A stretch of DNA of 8,325 bases from positions 1-8,325 of the forward strand of contig CATPBN010000100.1 of NCBI GenBank assembly GCA_955652635.1, written 5' to 3'. The notes beneath the pieces were generated by a model. That model searched no databases. It was not told the origin of the DNA and saw only the letters and a list, made by a program, of their open reading frames with translations. The DNA comes from an uncultured Gemmatimonadaceae bacterium (lineage in GTDB: Bacteria > Gemmatimonadota > Gemmatimonadetes > Gemmatimonadales > Gemmatimonadaceae). Position numbers and translations under genes: made by a program. Shown here in pieces: positions 1 to 6,169 of this stretch (its first letter is position 1; every line of letters starts with the position of its first letter).

Positions 1-1
1 A

Positions 2-1234
2 ATCAACTTCTCGCCACTTGCACAGACGCGCGCCGACTTTCTGGTGCGGGGAAGGCCCACGGCAGGCGGCGTGCACATCGAGGTCTTTGACTCGAAGGGC
101 AAGTTGCGTCAGGAAGCCGTTTTTCGACTGCCAAAGCTCCCGCCCAACAGGCTCCACTCAGTTCGTGACTCACTTTCGGCCCTTCTGACAGTACGTACGC
201 GAGCGACATCTGCAGCACTGGCGGTCGACTCGGCCGCGCGCGACAGTCTGCGTGCAGCCGCTGCACGGGACACCTTGTGGTATGACTCGGTCTTCGCGCG
301 AATCGCGTCGCGCGATTCGATCGTGCGGGATTCGACGTGGCGCGAGCGGCGCCTCGCCATCCACAACGTGAGCGACGAGCTGGAACGCTGGATAACCGGA
401 ACGCGCGGGATCGCCTCGACGAAGGTAGCGTTCGTCGAGGGGAAGGTAATGAAGATCATCGACAGCGACGGCGCCAATGAGCGCATCCTCCCTACAGTGG
501 GCGCCGCGCTCTCACCCGCATGGCATCCGTCGGGAAAGTCGATCGTTTATGTCGATGCAGATGATCGAGGAACCAGAATCGGGCAGATAGATCTGCGCTC
601 GCTGCGCCCGCGGCTTCTGTCGGCGTCGAAGCGTGGGCTCAATATCACGCCCGTCTACACCAAGGACGGCAAGAACGTTGTGTGGGCGGCAGGCGGCGAT
701 TCTCCCGCGGAATTATTTATCGCAAGCGCGACGGGAGACCATTCGGTGCCGAAGCCATTCGTTGGGCGGACGGGCTTCGAGACTACTTCGCCGAGCTTCA
801 GTCCAGACGGAAAGCAGATCGTGTTCATGTCGCCGCGCCCGCTGACTCCACAACTCTACACAATGAACGTGAACGGTACCGGCCTGCGGCTTCTCACGCC
901 GGTAGTGGCGGGAAAGCGCAGCTATCGAACAGGTCCTGACTGGTCGCCTGCTGGCGACGAGATCGCGTTCCAGCAGCAGAACGGCGATTTCCAGGTGTGG
1001 ACGATCGGGGTGAAGGACCGGGTGATGCGCCAGATCACGTCTGAAGGAGAGAATGAAGATCCTTCCTATGCCCCGGACGGTCGCCACATGTCCATCACTC
1101 GTCGCCTTGGAGCGATCGGAGAACAGCGCAACATCTGGGTTCTGGACGAGCGCACGGGCAGGCTGCGTCAGCTTACGCAATCGGGGGACGCGCGGCTCTC
1201 AGATTGGTCTCCCCGGCTCAAAGCGACGTTCTAA
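2..1234 (+). CDS. TolB-like periplasmic beta-propeller protein, 5' partial
   Basis: The reading frame is open from base 2, so the gene begins upstream of the window; the first in-frame start-like codon (GTG at 44) lies inside the conserved domain and is not the true start. About 410 residues are visible. Residues 11-35 (ADFLVRGR, then VHIEVFDSKG) resemble the end of the TolB N-terminal domain, and residues 120-155 (VSDELERWITG, then DGANERIL) match the TolB stretch leading into the propeller. Six PD40/WD40-like blade motifs follow: PAWHPSGK, PVYTKDGK, PSFSPDGK, PDWSPAGD, PSYAPDGR and the terminal SDWSPRL. TolB is a periplasmic partner of Pal in the Tol-Pal envelope system. A D-S/R-D-S rich insertion of about 70 residues (roughly 47-117) separates the two halves of the N-terminal domain and is absent from E. 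coli TolB. No tol or pal genes are visible nearby, so this may be a TolB paralogue. The family call is firm; the exact role is not. The signal peptide would lie off the edge. Confidence 0.85.
   Translation: MNFSPLAQTRADFLVRGRPTAGGVHIEVFDSKGKLRQEAVFRLPKLPPNRLHSVRDSLSALLTVRTRATSAALAVDSAARDSLRAAAARDTLWYDSVFARIASRDSIVRDSTWRERRLAIHNVSDELERWITGTRGIASTKVAFVEGKVMKIIDSDGANERILPTVGAALSPAWHPSGKSIVYVDADDRGTRIGQIDLRSLRPRLLSASKRGLNITPVYTKDGKNVVWAAGGDSPAELFIASATGDHSVPKPFVGRTGFETTSPSFSPDGKQIVFMSPRPLTPQLYTMNVNGTGLRLLTPVVAGKRSYRTGPDWSPAGDEIAFQQQNGDFQVWTIGVKDRVMRQITSEGENEDPSYAPDGRHMSITRRLGAIGEQRNIWVLDERTGRLRQLTQSGDARLSDWSPRLKATF
251..267. repeat. Short perfect inverted repeat inside the TolB-like gene
   Basis: The arms CGTGCAG and CTGCACG are perfect 7-base complements around a 3-base spacer (CCG). 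It lies inside coding sequence for the Ala/Arg-rich insertion and may simply reflect codon choice there. It could form a small mRNA hairpin. Confidence 0.5.
299..319. repeat. Perfect 9-base-arm inverted repeat inside the TolB-like gene
   Basis: The arms CGAATCGCG and CGCGATTCG are perfect complements around the spacer TCG. It sits 31 bases after the smaller inverted repeat, in the same D-S rich coding segment. No regulatory role is evident; a stable mRNA hairpin is the simplest reading. Confidence 0.5.
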
Positions 1235-1291
1235 CTCTCCGTCGCCTCCCACGAGGTATGCGCGAGAGATTTGTGGTAACGTGGTGAGTTG

Positions 1292-1319
1292 GCCGCTCGT
1301 ATATAGTAGTAGTAGCGGC
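1292..1319 (+). promoter_or_regulatory. Candidate promoter/operator: 6-base inverted repeat enclosing a TATAGT box and a TAG x4 repeat
   Basis: The gap between the TolB-like gene and the membrane acyltransferase holds GCCGCT (1292-1297) and its perfect complement AGCGGC (1314-1319). The 16-base AT-rich centre contains TATAGT (1302-1307, five of six matches to a sigma-70 -10 box), overlapping four tandem TAG triplets (1304-1315). No convincing -35 box sits 16-18 bases upstream. A purine-rich Shine-Dalgarno-like stretch (GAGGGAG, 1329-1335) follows, then the ATG at 1343. The element could be a promoter with an overlapping operator, or a leader hairpin just ahead of the ribosome site. The pattern is directly visible; the function is inference. 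Confidence 0.3.
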
Positions 1320-1342
1320 AATCACTAAGAGGGAGAGAGCGT

Positions 1343-2605
1343 ATGAGCACAGCGGCGGTTCCGCGCGGTTCCTCGGAGCGCTACGACGCAACGACTTCGA
1401 CGGTGGCACCTCCCGCGCCCAAGCGGGAGCGTCTGCTTTCGCTCGATGTCTTTCGCGGAATGACCGTTGCCGGGATGCTCCTCGTCAACGATCCGGGCAC
1501 CTGGAGCGCGATCTTTCCGCCCCTCGAGCACGCCGAGTGGAATGGCTGGACGCCGACGGATCTGATTTTTCCGTTCTTCCTGTTCATCGTCGGAATCACC
1601 ACCTATCTCTCGCTTTCCGCCCGCCGCGCGCGCGGCGACGACAACCCCGCAATCGTCAGACAGATTCTTCGCCGCGGACTCATCATCTATCTGCTCGGCT
1701 TCGCCATGGCAATGTTCCCCTTCTACCAATGGGGGTCCATTGACACGATTCCCAACGCCGGTGCCTGGGACAGGATTCTTTTCCGTATCGAGCACGTGCG
1801 CATTCTCGGGGTGCTGCCGAGGATCGCGATCGTTTACGTCTGCGCCGCGCTGCTGACTCTCAAGACCACGGTGAAGCAGCAAATCCTCATCATAGCCGGA
1901 CTGCTGTTCGGCTACTGGTTCGCGATGACGCTCATTCCGGTTCCCGGCGAGAATGTGGTCGGAGCGCTGTTGCTGCACACCAAGGACAGGAATCTCGCGG
2001 CGTATCTGGACCGCGCCATTCTCGGAACGAATCACACCTGGATAGGGAGCGTGACGTTCGATCCTGAGGGCCCGATGTCGACGATTCCCGCGATCGCGAC
2101 CGCGATGCTTGGCGTGCTCGCTGGCCGGTGGATCGCGTTGCGGGAGAAGTCCTTGCTCGAAAGGATAGCTGGTCTTTTTGCGATGGGATCGGTGGGGATG
2201 ACGCTTGGCCTGATGTGGAACTGGTCTTTCCCGATCAACAAGAATCTCTGGACCAGCTCCTATGTAGTCTTCACTGCTGGAATGGCGTGTGTGGCGCTAG
2301 CGACCGTCATGTGGATCGTCGATTACACCAATGTGAAATGGTGGACGAAGCCGTTCGTGGTGTTCGGCGTGAATCCGATCGTGGCGTTCGTGGGATCGGG
2401 CGTCATGGCTCGCCTGATCTACACTTTGTGGCACGTGAACTATCAAGGAAAATCGATTGCCATGCAGGATGCGATCTATCAGATCCTGTTTTTGCCGTGG
2501 CTACCGCCGCGCGTGGCATCGCTGGCGTTCGCGATCTCGTTTGTCCTGCTGTGGTACGGGATTCTACTCGTGTTGTACAGGCGGAATATCATCCTCAAGG
2601 TCTAG
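1343..2605 (+). CDS. HGSNAT/NagX-like membrane acyltransferase (DUF5009 type)
   Basis: This is a 420-residue polytopic inner-membrane protein with about ten or eleven predicted hydrophobic segments after a polar N-terminus of about 30 residues. The family signature SLDVFRGMTVAGMLLVN is at 33-49. It is followed by LEHAEWNGWTPTDLIFPFF at 61-79, where His63 aligns with the catalytic His of human heparan-alpha-glucosaminide N-acetyltransferase (HGSNAT). A second conserved stretch is FPINKNLWTSSYVVFTAG at 276-293. HGSNAT moves an acetyl group from cytosolic acetyl-CoA across the membrane onto terminal glucosamine. Bacterial relatives include NagX, found in GlcNAc-use loci and named a GlcNAc-related transporter or acyltransferase. 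The real bacterial substrate is unproven. The ATG is supported by GAGGGAG 7 bases upstream. It converges with the NagB/PIG-L gene, whose amino-sugar chemistry suits this family. The family call is firm; acetyl transfer to an amino sugar is inference. Confidence 0.88.
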   Translation: MSTAAVPRGSSERYDATTSTVAPPAPKRERLLSLDVFRGMTVAGMLLVNDPGTWSAIFPPLEHAEWNGWTPTDLIFPFFLFIVGITTYLSLSARRARGDDNPAIVRQILRRGLIIYLLGFAMAMFPFYQWGSIDTIPNAGAWDRILFRIEHVRILGVLPRIAIVYVCAALLTLKTTVKQQILIIAGLLFGYWFAMTLIPVPGENVVGALLLHTKDRNLAAYLDRAILGTNHTWIGSVTFDPEGPMSTIPAIATAMLGVLAGRWIALREKSLLERIAGLFAMGSVGMTLGLMWNWSFPINKNLWTSSYVVFTAGMACVALATVMWIVDYTNVKWWTKPFVVFGVNPIVAFVGSGVMARLIYTLWHVNYQGKSIAMQDAIYQILFLPWLPPRVASLAFAISFVLLWYGILLVLYRRNIILKV

Positions 2606-2790
2606 CGCGCCCTTCTCGCATCTTTGTACATGGTCGGTGAGGGTATCCTCTTCGGCGGCTCCTCGCCTACACGCATCGAGCCTCGCGCGCAAACTACAAC
2701 GGCGCGCGCGAGTCTCTTGCAAGGCGAGAGGCCGGCTGCGAGGACACCCTCCGCCGTACCGGCAACGATTCCAACGAACGAGCCGCCGAG
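2606..2790. other. Convergent intergenic spacer
   Basis: These 185 bases separate the stop codons of two converging genes. I see no convincing small gene here: the open frames crossing it are extensions of shadow frames. The only structure that stands out is the nested inverted repeat at 2731-2763. Confidence 0.6.
2731..2763. terminator. Possible bidirectional transcription terminator (imperfect hairpin)
   Basis: Nested complementary blocks lie between two convergent genes: GCCGG/CCGGC (2731-2735 and 2759-2763), GC/GC, then GAGG/CCTC around an ACAC loop (2740-2751), with small bulges between them. The stem is GC-rich, and the site between two stop codons fits a shared terminator. There is no T-run on either strand, so it is not a classical intrinsic terminator. 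Confidence 0.28.
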
Positions 2791-4716
2791 TCAGCGCCCC
2801 GCTCTAGCCGTTCCGACTCGAGAGCGAGAAGTCTCGGCGAGCGAGCTCGTCGCGACCATTTCCGATTCGATCGGCGCGCCGGCGCGGCGGACAACGTATG
2901 CTTCCATCGCGAAATACTCGGGCAGACCGAGTCGGTCCACACGCTGCGCGGTGCTGCGGTTCCTCTCCTCGACGCGCTGCCAGAACTCGCGGTCGTCCTG
3001 TCCCGGGAATGGCGCGCGATCTTTCTGACTCTGATGCTTGAAGATCGCCATCTTCTTCGCCCGCAGCTCGTCCTCCGATAGCGGCACCAACACATCCGCC
3101 TCGGCGATTTCCCACTCCTGCCACGCGCCGCGATAGTACCACATCTCGGGTGGCGCGCCGGAATACTTGGCGAGTGCGCCCTGCACGGCCTCCAGACACA
3201 TCCTGTGCGTGCCGTGCGGGTCCGACAGATCGCCCGCGACGAAGACCAGCTCGGGCTTCTGCTCCTCGAGCAGGTCGAGAACGATGCGGACATCGTCGGG
3301 GCCGATTGGATCCTTCCTTACCTTTCCGGTCTGATAGAAGGGAAGGTTGAGGAAGCGCGCCTGCTCGCGCTTCATCCCAAACGTCTCGATGCCGGAGACG
3401 GCTTCGGCTTCGCGGATCGCGCGCTTCATCACCTGAACCGGAAAGGCGTCGATCTCTCCCACCTGCTTCGAGTCGAGGAATTCTTCCACCTCCTCGATCA
3501 GTGTACCCGCCGTGGAATCATTGATGTCGAAATCGTTTCCGAAACGCCTCAGAAAATCTGCGTAGCGCCGCACTTCGTGGTCGAATACCGCGATGTTGCC
3601 CGACGTCATGTACGCGACGAGGATATCGTTCTTGTTCTGGTGCAGCTTGTTCAGCATCCCACCCATCGAGATGACGTCGTCGTCGGGATGCGGTGAGAAG
3701 ACGACCACCCGCTTGCCGGTGGGGAGCTTGCTCCGTCCGCGGATTTTCGCGATCAGCGCGTTGAACACTTCGCCGTTGAGCGGGCCCGCCTTTCCATGCC
3801 GCGCCAGCAGCGAGCTGAGATGGTGCTCACGGTAATCGTTCTCGTCGAGCTTGAGGACCGACTTCTCCGTGATCTCGCTCAACCAGATCACCGCGTCGAT
3901 CTCCTTCTCGCGCGTCCATTTCATGTCGCCGACTACCCACGGGGTGCGGATGCGCGTCAGGTCTGCCGCAGCCGCGAAATCGACGTAGAACACGGCGTTC
4001 GGGTGCCGCTGGAGGTACGTCGCCGCCACGTCGGGATCCGGCTCTCCCTCCACGGCGCGCCTGATGATCGCGGCCTTGTGCTCGCCCGTGGCTACCAGCG
4101 CGATCTCCTTCGCCTCCATTATCGTCGCTACGCCCATCGTGATCGCTTCCGTCGGGACGTTATCCTCGCCGAAGAAGTCGCCGGCTGCGTCGCGGCGGGT
4201 TACAGTGTCGAGCGAGATACGACGAGTCCGCGAGTCCGCACCCGAGCCAGGCTCGTTGAAGCCGATGTGGCCCGTCTTTCCGATGCCGAGGATCTGGAGG
4301 TCGATTCCTCCCGCCTTCCTGATTGCGGCCTCGTACGCGTCGCATTCGACGTCCACATCGTCGCGTGGCACGTCGCCGCGCGGGATGTGAAAGTTCTCCG
4401 GGCGGACATTGATGTGGTTGAAGAGATTCTCGCGCATGAACCGATGATAGCTGTGGATGCTGTCCGGTCTCATCGGATAGTACTCGTCGAGGTTGAAGGT
4501 CACGACGTCGGAGAAGTCGAGGCCTTCCTCGCGGTGCATCTTGATCAGCTCGCGATAGATCCCGATGGGAGTGCTGCCGGTGGCCAGTCCAAGCACGGCG
4601 TGCCTCCCTTCTCGCCGCCGCTCCTTGATGATCTCGGCAATGCGTCTGGCGATCGTGCGGGCGATCTCATCGTACTCGACGATAACTACGGGAACTCGTT
4701 CCTTGGAGGCTGGCAT
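2791..4716 (-). CDS. nagB: NagB-like (glucosamine-6-phosphate deaminase family) domain fused to PIG-L/LmbE deacetylase
   Basis: This 641-residue cytosolic fusion has a NagB-like domain at about 8-265 and a PIG-L/LmbE domain at about 333-560. NagB landmarks are LATGSTP (44-50, sugar-phosphate loop), NLDEY (75-79, Asp77 matching E. coli catalytic Asp72), GHIGFNEP (149-156, His150 and Glu155 matching His143 and Glu148) and Lys214 (matching Lys208). The classical Asp141 is Thr148, and the Arg before the Phe-Phe pair (E. coli Arg172) is Asp180. The PIG-L domain has the zinc motif HPDDD (343-347) and a second ligand region HGTH (501-504). NagB converts GlcN-6-P to fructose-6-P and ammonia; PIG-L enzymes remove N-acetyl from GlcNAc-type substrates. 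Long NagB/LmbE proteins of this design are known in Bacteroidetes and usually annotated as GlcN-6-P deaminase, so the symbol is by family only. A deacetylate-then-convert enzyme is inference. The ATG gives a normal NagB N-terminus, but no Shine-Dalgarno is evident. The last 25 or so residues look unconserved. Confidence 0.88.
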   Translation of the reverse strand: MPASKERVPVVIVEYDEIARTIARRIAEIIKERRREGRHAVLGLATGSTPIGIYRELIKMHREEGLDFSDVVTFNLDEYYPMRPDSIHSYHRFMRENLFNHINVRPENFHIPRGDVPRDDVDVECDAYEAAIRKAGGIDLQILGIGKTGHIGFNEPGSGADSRTRRISLDTVTRRDAAGDFFGEDNVPTEAITMGVATIMEAKEIALVATGEHKAAIIRRAVEGEPDPDVAATYLQRHPNAVFYVDFAAAADLTRIRTPWVVGDMKWTREKEIDAVIWLSEITEKSVLKLDENDYREHHLSSLLARHGKAGPLNGEVFNALIAKIRGRSKLPTGKRVVVFSPHPDDDVISMGGMLNKLHQNKNDILVAYMTSGNIAVFDHEVRRYADFLRRFGNDFDINDSTAGTLIEEVEEFLDSKQVGEIDAFPVQVMKRAIREAEAVSGIETFGMKREQARFLNLPFYQTGKVRKDPIGPDDVRIVLDLLEEQKPELVFVAGDLSDPHGTHRMCLEAVQGALAKYSGAPPEMWYYRGAWQEWEIAEADVLVPLSEDELRAKKMAIFKHQSQKDRAPFPGQDDREFWQRVEERNRSTAQRVDRLGLPEYFAMEAYVVRRAGAPIESEMVATSSLAETSRSRVGTARAGR

Positions 4717-4821
4717 TCAGTCAGTGTGAGGAATAAGCTGACTATAAAATAAGCGGAATTCGGATTATCCGTGCCTCAGGCCGCCATCCAGAGGATCCGA
4801 CTCCTTCCGAAGCATCCGCGT
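4717..4821 (-). promoter_or_regulatory. Spacer upstream of the NagB/PIG-L gene with a weak promoter candidate
   Basis: This AT-richer 105-base gap follows the serine hydrolase stop and precedes the fusion gene on the minus strand. It holds TATAGT on the minus strand (4741-4746), a five-of-six match to a -10 box, which would give a leader of about 15-20 bases. No good -35 hexamer is found. A short palindrome, CGGATTATCCG (4761-4771), lies just upstream and could be a protein-binding site. All of this is weak. Confidence 0.22.
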
Positions 4822-6057
4822 TTAGCGGTTCTCCCAGTTCACTATGCGCGCGCCGAGCACGGCCTGCTGAACGGCATCCGCGACATCGCGACGAAGCTGT
4901 ACGTGGCGGGTGTTGTTGCGCGTGGGGTTCACGCGGTTCGTGAGAACGACGACGAAGAGATCCTTCTCCGGATCTATCCAGATGGATGTGCCGGTAAAGC
5001 CGGTGTGACCAAAGCTCCACGGAGAGAAAAACTGGCCCGCGCTCGAGCCGCCTTCAGGCGAGTCCCATCCGAGCGTGCGTGACGATTCCTTGCCCTGACG
5101 CGCCGTCCAGCGGGCGATGGCGGGAGGCTTCACGATGCGGATTCCGTTTACTCCTTCGCCCCCGTTAAGGATCATCATCGAGAAGAGCGCGAGGTCCCGC
5201 GCCGTCGAGAAGAGTCCGGCGTGTCCAGCTACGCCGCCCATAGCCCAGGCGTTCTCGTCGTGGACAGTTCCCCACAACAAGCCTCCGCGCGCGTCGTCGA
5301 CCTGCGTGGGCGCGATACGTGGGCGAAGAGAGAGAGGTGGCTGGAACTGTGTATCGGTCATGCCGAGGGGTTTGAAGATCTTTTCGTTCGCGAGCACGTC
5401 GAGCGTCTTCCCCGTAATTCTCTCCATCACCAGCTGGAGAAGAATCATGTCCCAGTCACTGTAGATCATGTTCGTGCCCGGCGCGTACTCGAGCGGGCGG
5501 GCGTTGATCTGGTTCAGGTATTGTTCGCGCCCGCGCGCGGTTGCATAAATGTTCGCGCCTGCCTCGAGGCCGCCGCTGTGGGTAAGGATCTGCTTGACCG
5601 TGATCTGCGCCTTCTCTGGCGAGTTGAATTCCGGCAGATACGAGGCGACGGTTCGATTGAGGTCGAGCTGCCCCCCTTCTTCGAGAATCATCGCCACCGT
5701 GGTCGTCGCAATCACCTTGGTGAGCGACGCCAGATCATAGAGTGTGTTGGTGTCGACGGCTGGCGAGCCAGGCTGATTCCAATCGATGTAGCCGTAACCC
5801 TTCATGTAGGCGATGTGTCCATTGCGGCCGACGGCGATCGCGACTCCTGGCGCCACCGCTTCCTCGATCGCAGTCTTCACGATCTTGTCCAGCTTGGCCG
5901 GCAGCGCAGTGTCGAGTCCCGAGTTGTTCAAGCCCATCTGGGGGCCGACGTACTTGATGGGTGTAGGCGGCGCGGCGATACGAGCAGTAGGTGGGGGCGG
6001 CGCGCAGGAAACGCCCGCGATCAGGCAAAAAAGGGCAACTGAGGAGAAAGACTTCAT
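4822..6057 (-). CDS. Exported serine hydrolase, beta-lactamase/AmiE-like family, putative lipoprotein
   Basis: From the ATG at 6057 this is 411 residues. It begins with a signal sequence (MKSFSSVALFCLIAGVSC) whose Cys18 could be lipidated, although Gly at -3 makes the lipobox atypical; a Pro/Ala-rich linker follows. The serine beta-lactamase-fold motifs are S111-L-T-K114 (nucleophile and general base), Y199-S-D (the YxN-position motif) and H351-T-G (the KTG-position motif). The spacing is normal for this superfamily. The motif GHTGFTGTSIWIDP (350-363) and the following TNR are typical of a subgroup that includes B. subtilis AmiE (YbbE), an N-acetylmuramyl-L-alanine amidase, and the hydrolase half of GH3 fusions in Bacteroidetes. 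Antibiotic resistance is unlikely. The role could be muropeptide amidase, D-Ala peptidase or esterase. A longer frame from TTG at 6150 only adds a charged stretch before the signal peptide and is rejected. No clear Shine-Dalgarno precedes 6057. Confidence 0.87.
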   Translation of the reverse strand: MKSFSSVALFCLIAGVSCAPPPPTARIAAPPTPIKYVGPQMGLNNSGLDTALPAKLDKIVKTAIEEAVAPGVAIAVGRNGHIAYMKGYGYIDWNQPGSPAVDTNTLYDLASLTKVIATTTVAMILEEGGQLDLNRTVASYLPEFNSPEKAQITVKQILTHSGGLEAGANIYATARGREQYLNQINARPLEYAPGTNMIYSDWDMILLQLVMERITGKTLDVLANEKIFKPLGMTDTQFQPPLSLRPRIAPTQVDDARGGLLWGTVHDENAWAMGGVAGHAGLFSTARDLALFSMMILNGGEGVNGIRIVKPPAIARWTARQGKESSRTLGWDSPEGGSSAGQFFSPWSFGHTGFTGTSIWIDPEKDLFVVVLTNRVNPTRNNTRHVQLRRDVADAVQQAVLGARIVNWENR

Positions 6058-6169
6058 GAGCCGGGGAGAGGGTACGAGGTCCACGAGGCACCGGGCCAGC
6101 GCGCCGGCCTGCGGTTCTTTAAGTAAGACGACTGTGATGCGCCGGGACAACCCTTGTTTCTCCTGACCT
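6058..6169 (-). other. Spacer between M28 peptidase and serine hydrolase
   Basis: These 112 bases lie between two co-directional minus-strand genes. I see no strong promoter, hairpin or small gene. The gap is long for translational coupling but does not exclude co-transcription. Confidence 0.4.

Larger units (their letters stand above)
140..352 (+). other. D-S-periodic helical insertion within the TolB-like N-terminal domain
   Basis: This segment encodes about 70 residues between the beta-strand VHIEVFDSKG and the helix VSDELERW, which are separated by only about 20 residues in E. coli TolB as I recall it. It carries seven D-S or D-T pairs. From the second onward, their Asp residues are spaced 5, 9, 5, 10 and 5 residues apart, a near two-heptad period. 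The composition is Ala, Arg, Asp, Ser and Leu with no Pro or Gly after the first few residues, so a long charged helix or coiled coil is likely. The function is unknown. Confidence 0.6.

Noticed and set aside
44..1234. GTG at 44 as the true start of the TolB-like gene
   Set aside because: The frame is open to the window edge and the 14 codons before it continue the conserved TolB N-terminal domain; the gene is truncated by the window.
1325..2035. 236-codon minus-strand open frame opposite the membrane acyltransferase
   Set aside because: Composition is hydrophilic and motif-free, while the plus strand encodes a recognisable polytopic membrane protein.
3796..4752. 318-codon plus-strand open frame opposite the NagB/PIG-L gene
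   Set aside because: Antisense shadow of a high-GC gene with no recognisable motif; the minus-strand protein has clear catalytic motifs throughout.
4756..4798. EcoRI-like GAATTC and BamHI-like GGATCC sites close together, suggesting a cloning junction
   Set aside because: Both flanks read as natural sequence with intact genes, and such six-base sites occur by chance.
4822..6057. Antibiotic-resistance beta-lactamase
   Set aside because: The motifs fit the wider serine hydrolase superfamily (SxxK, YSD, HTG), but the HTG/IDP/TNR pattern is of the AmiE/esterase-like group, not of resistance enzymes.
6058..6150. TTG at 6150 as the start of the serine hydrolase
   Set aside because: It would place 31 charged residues ahead of a normal signal peptide; the ATG at 6057 starts directly at that signal peptide.
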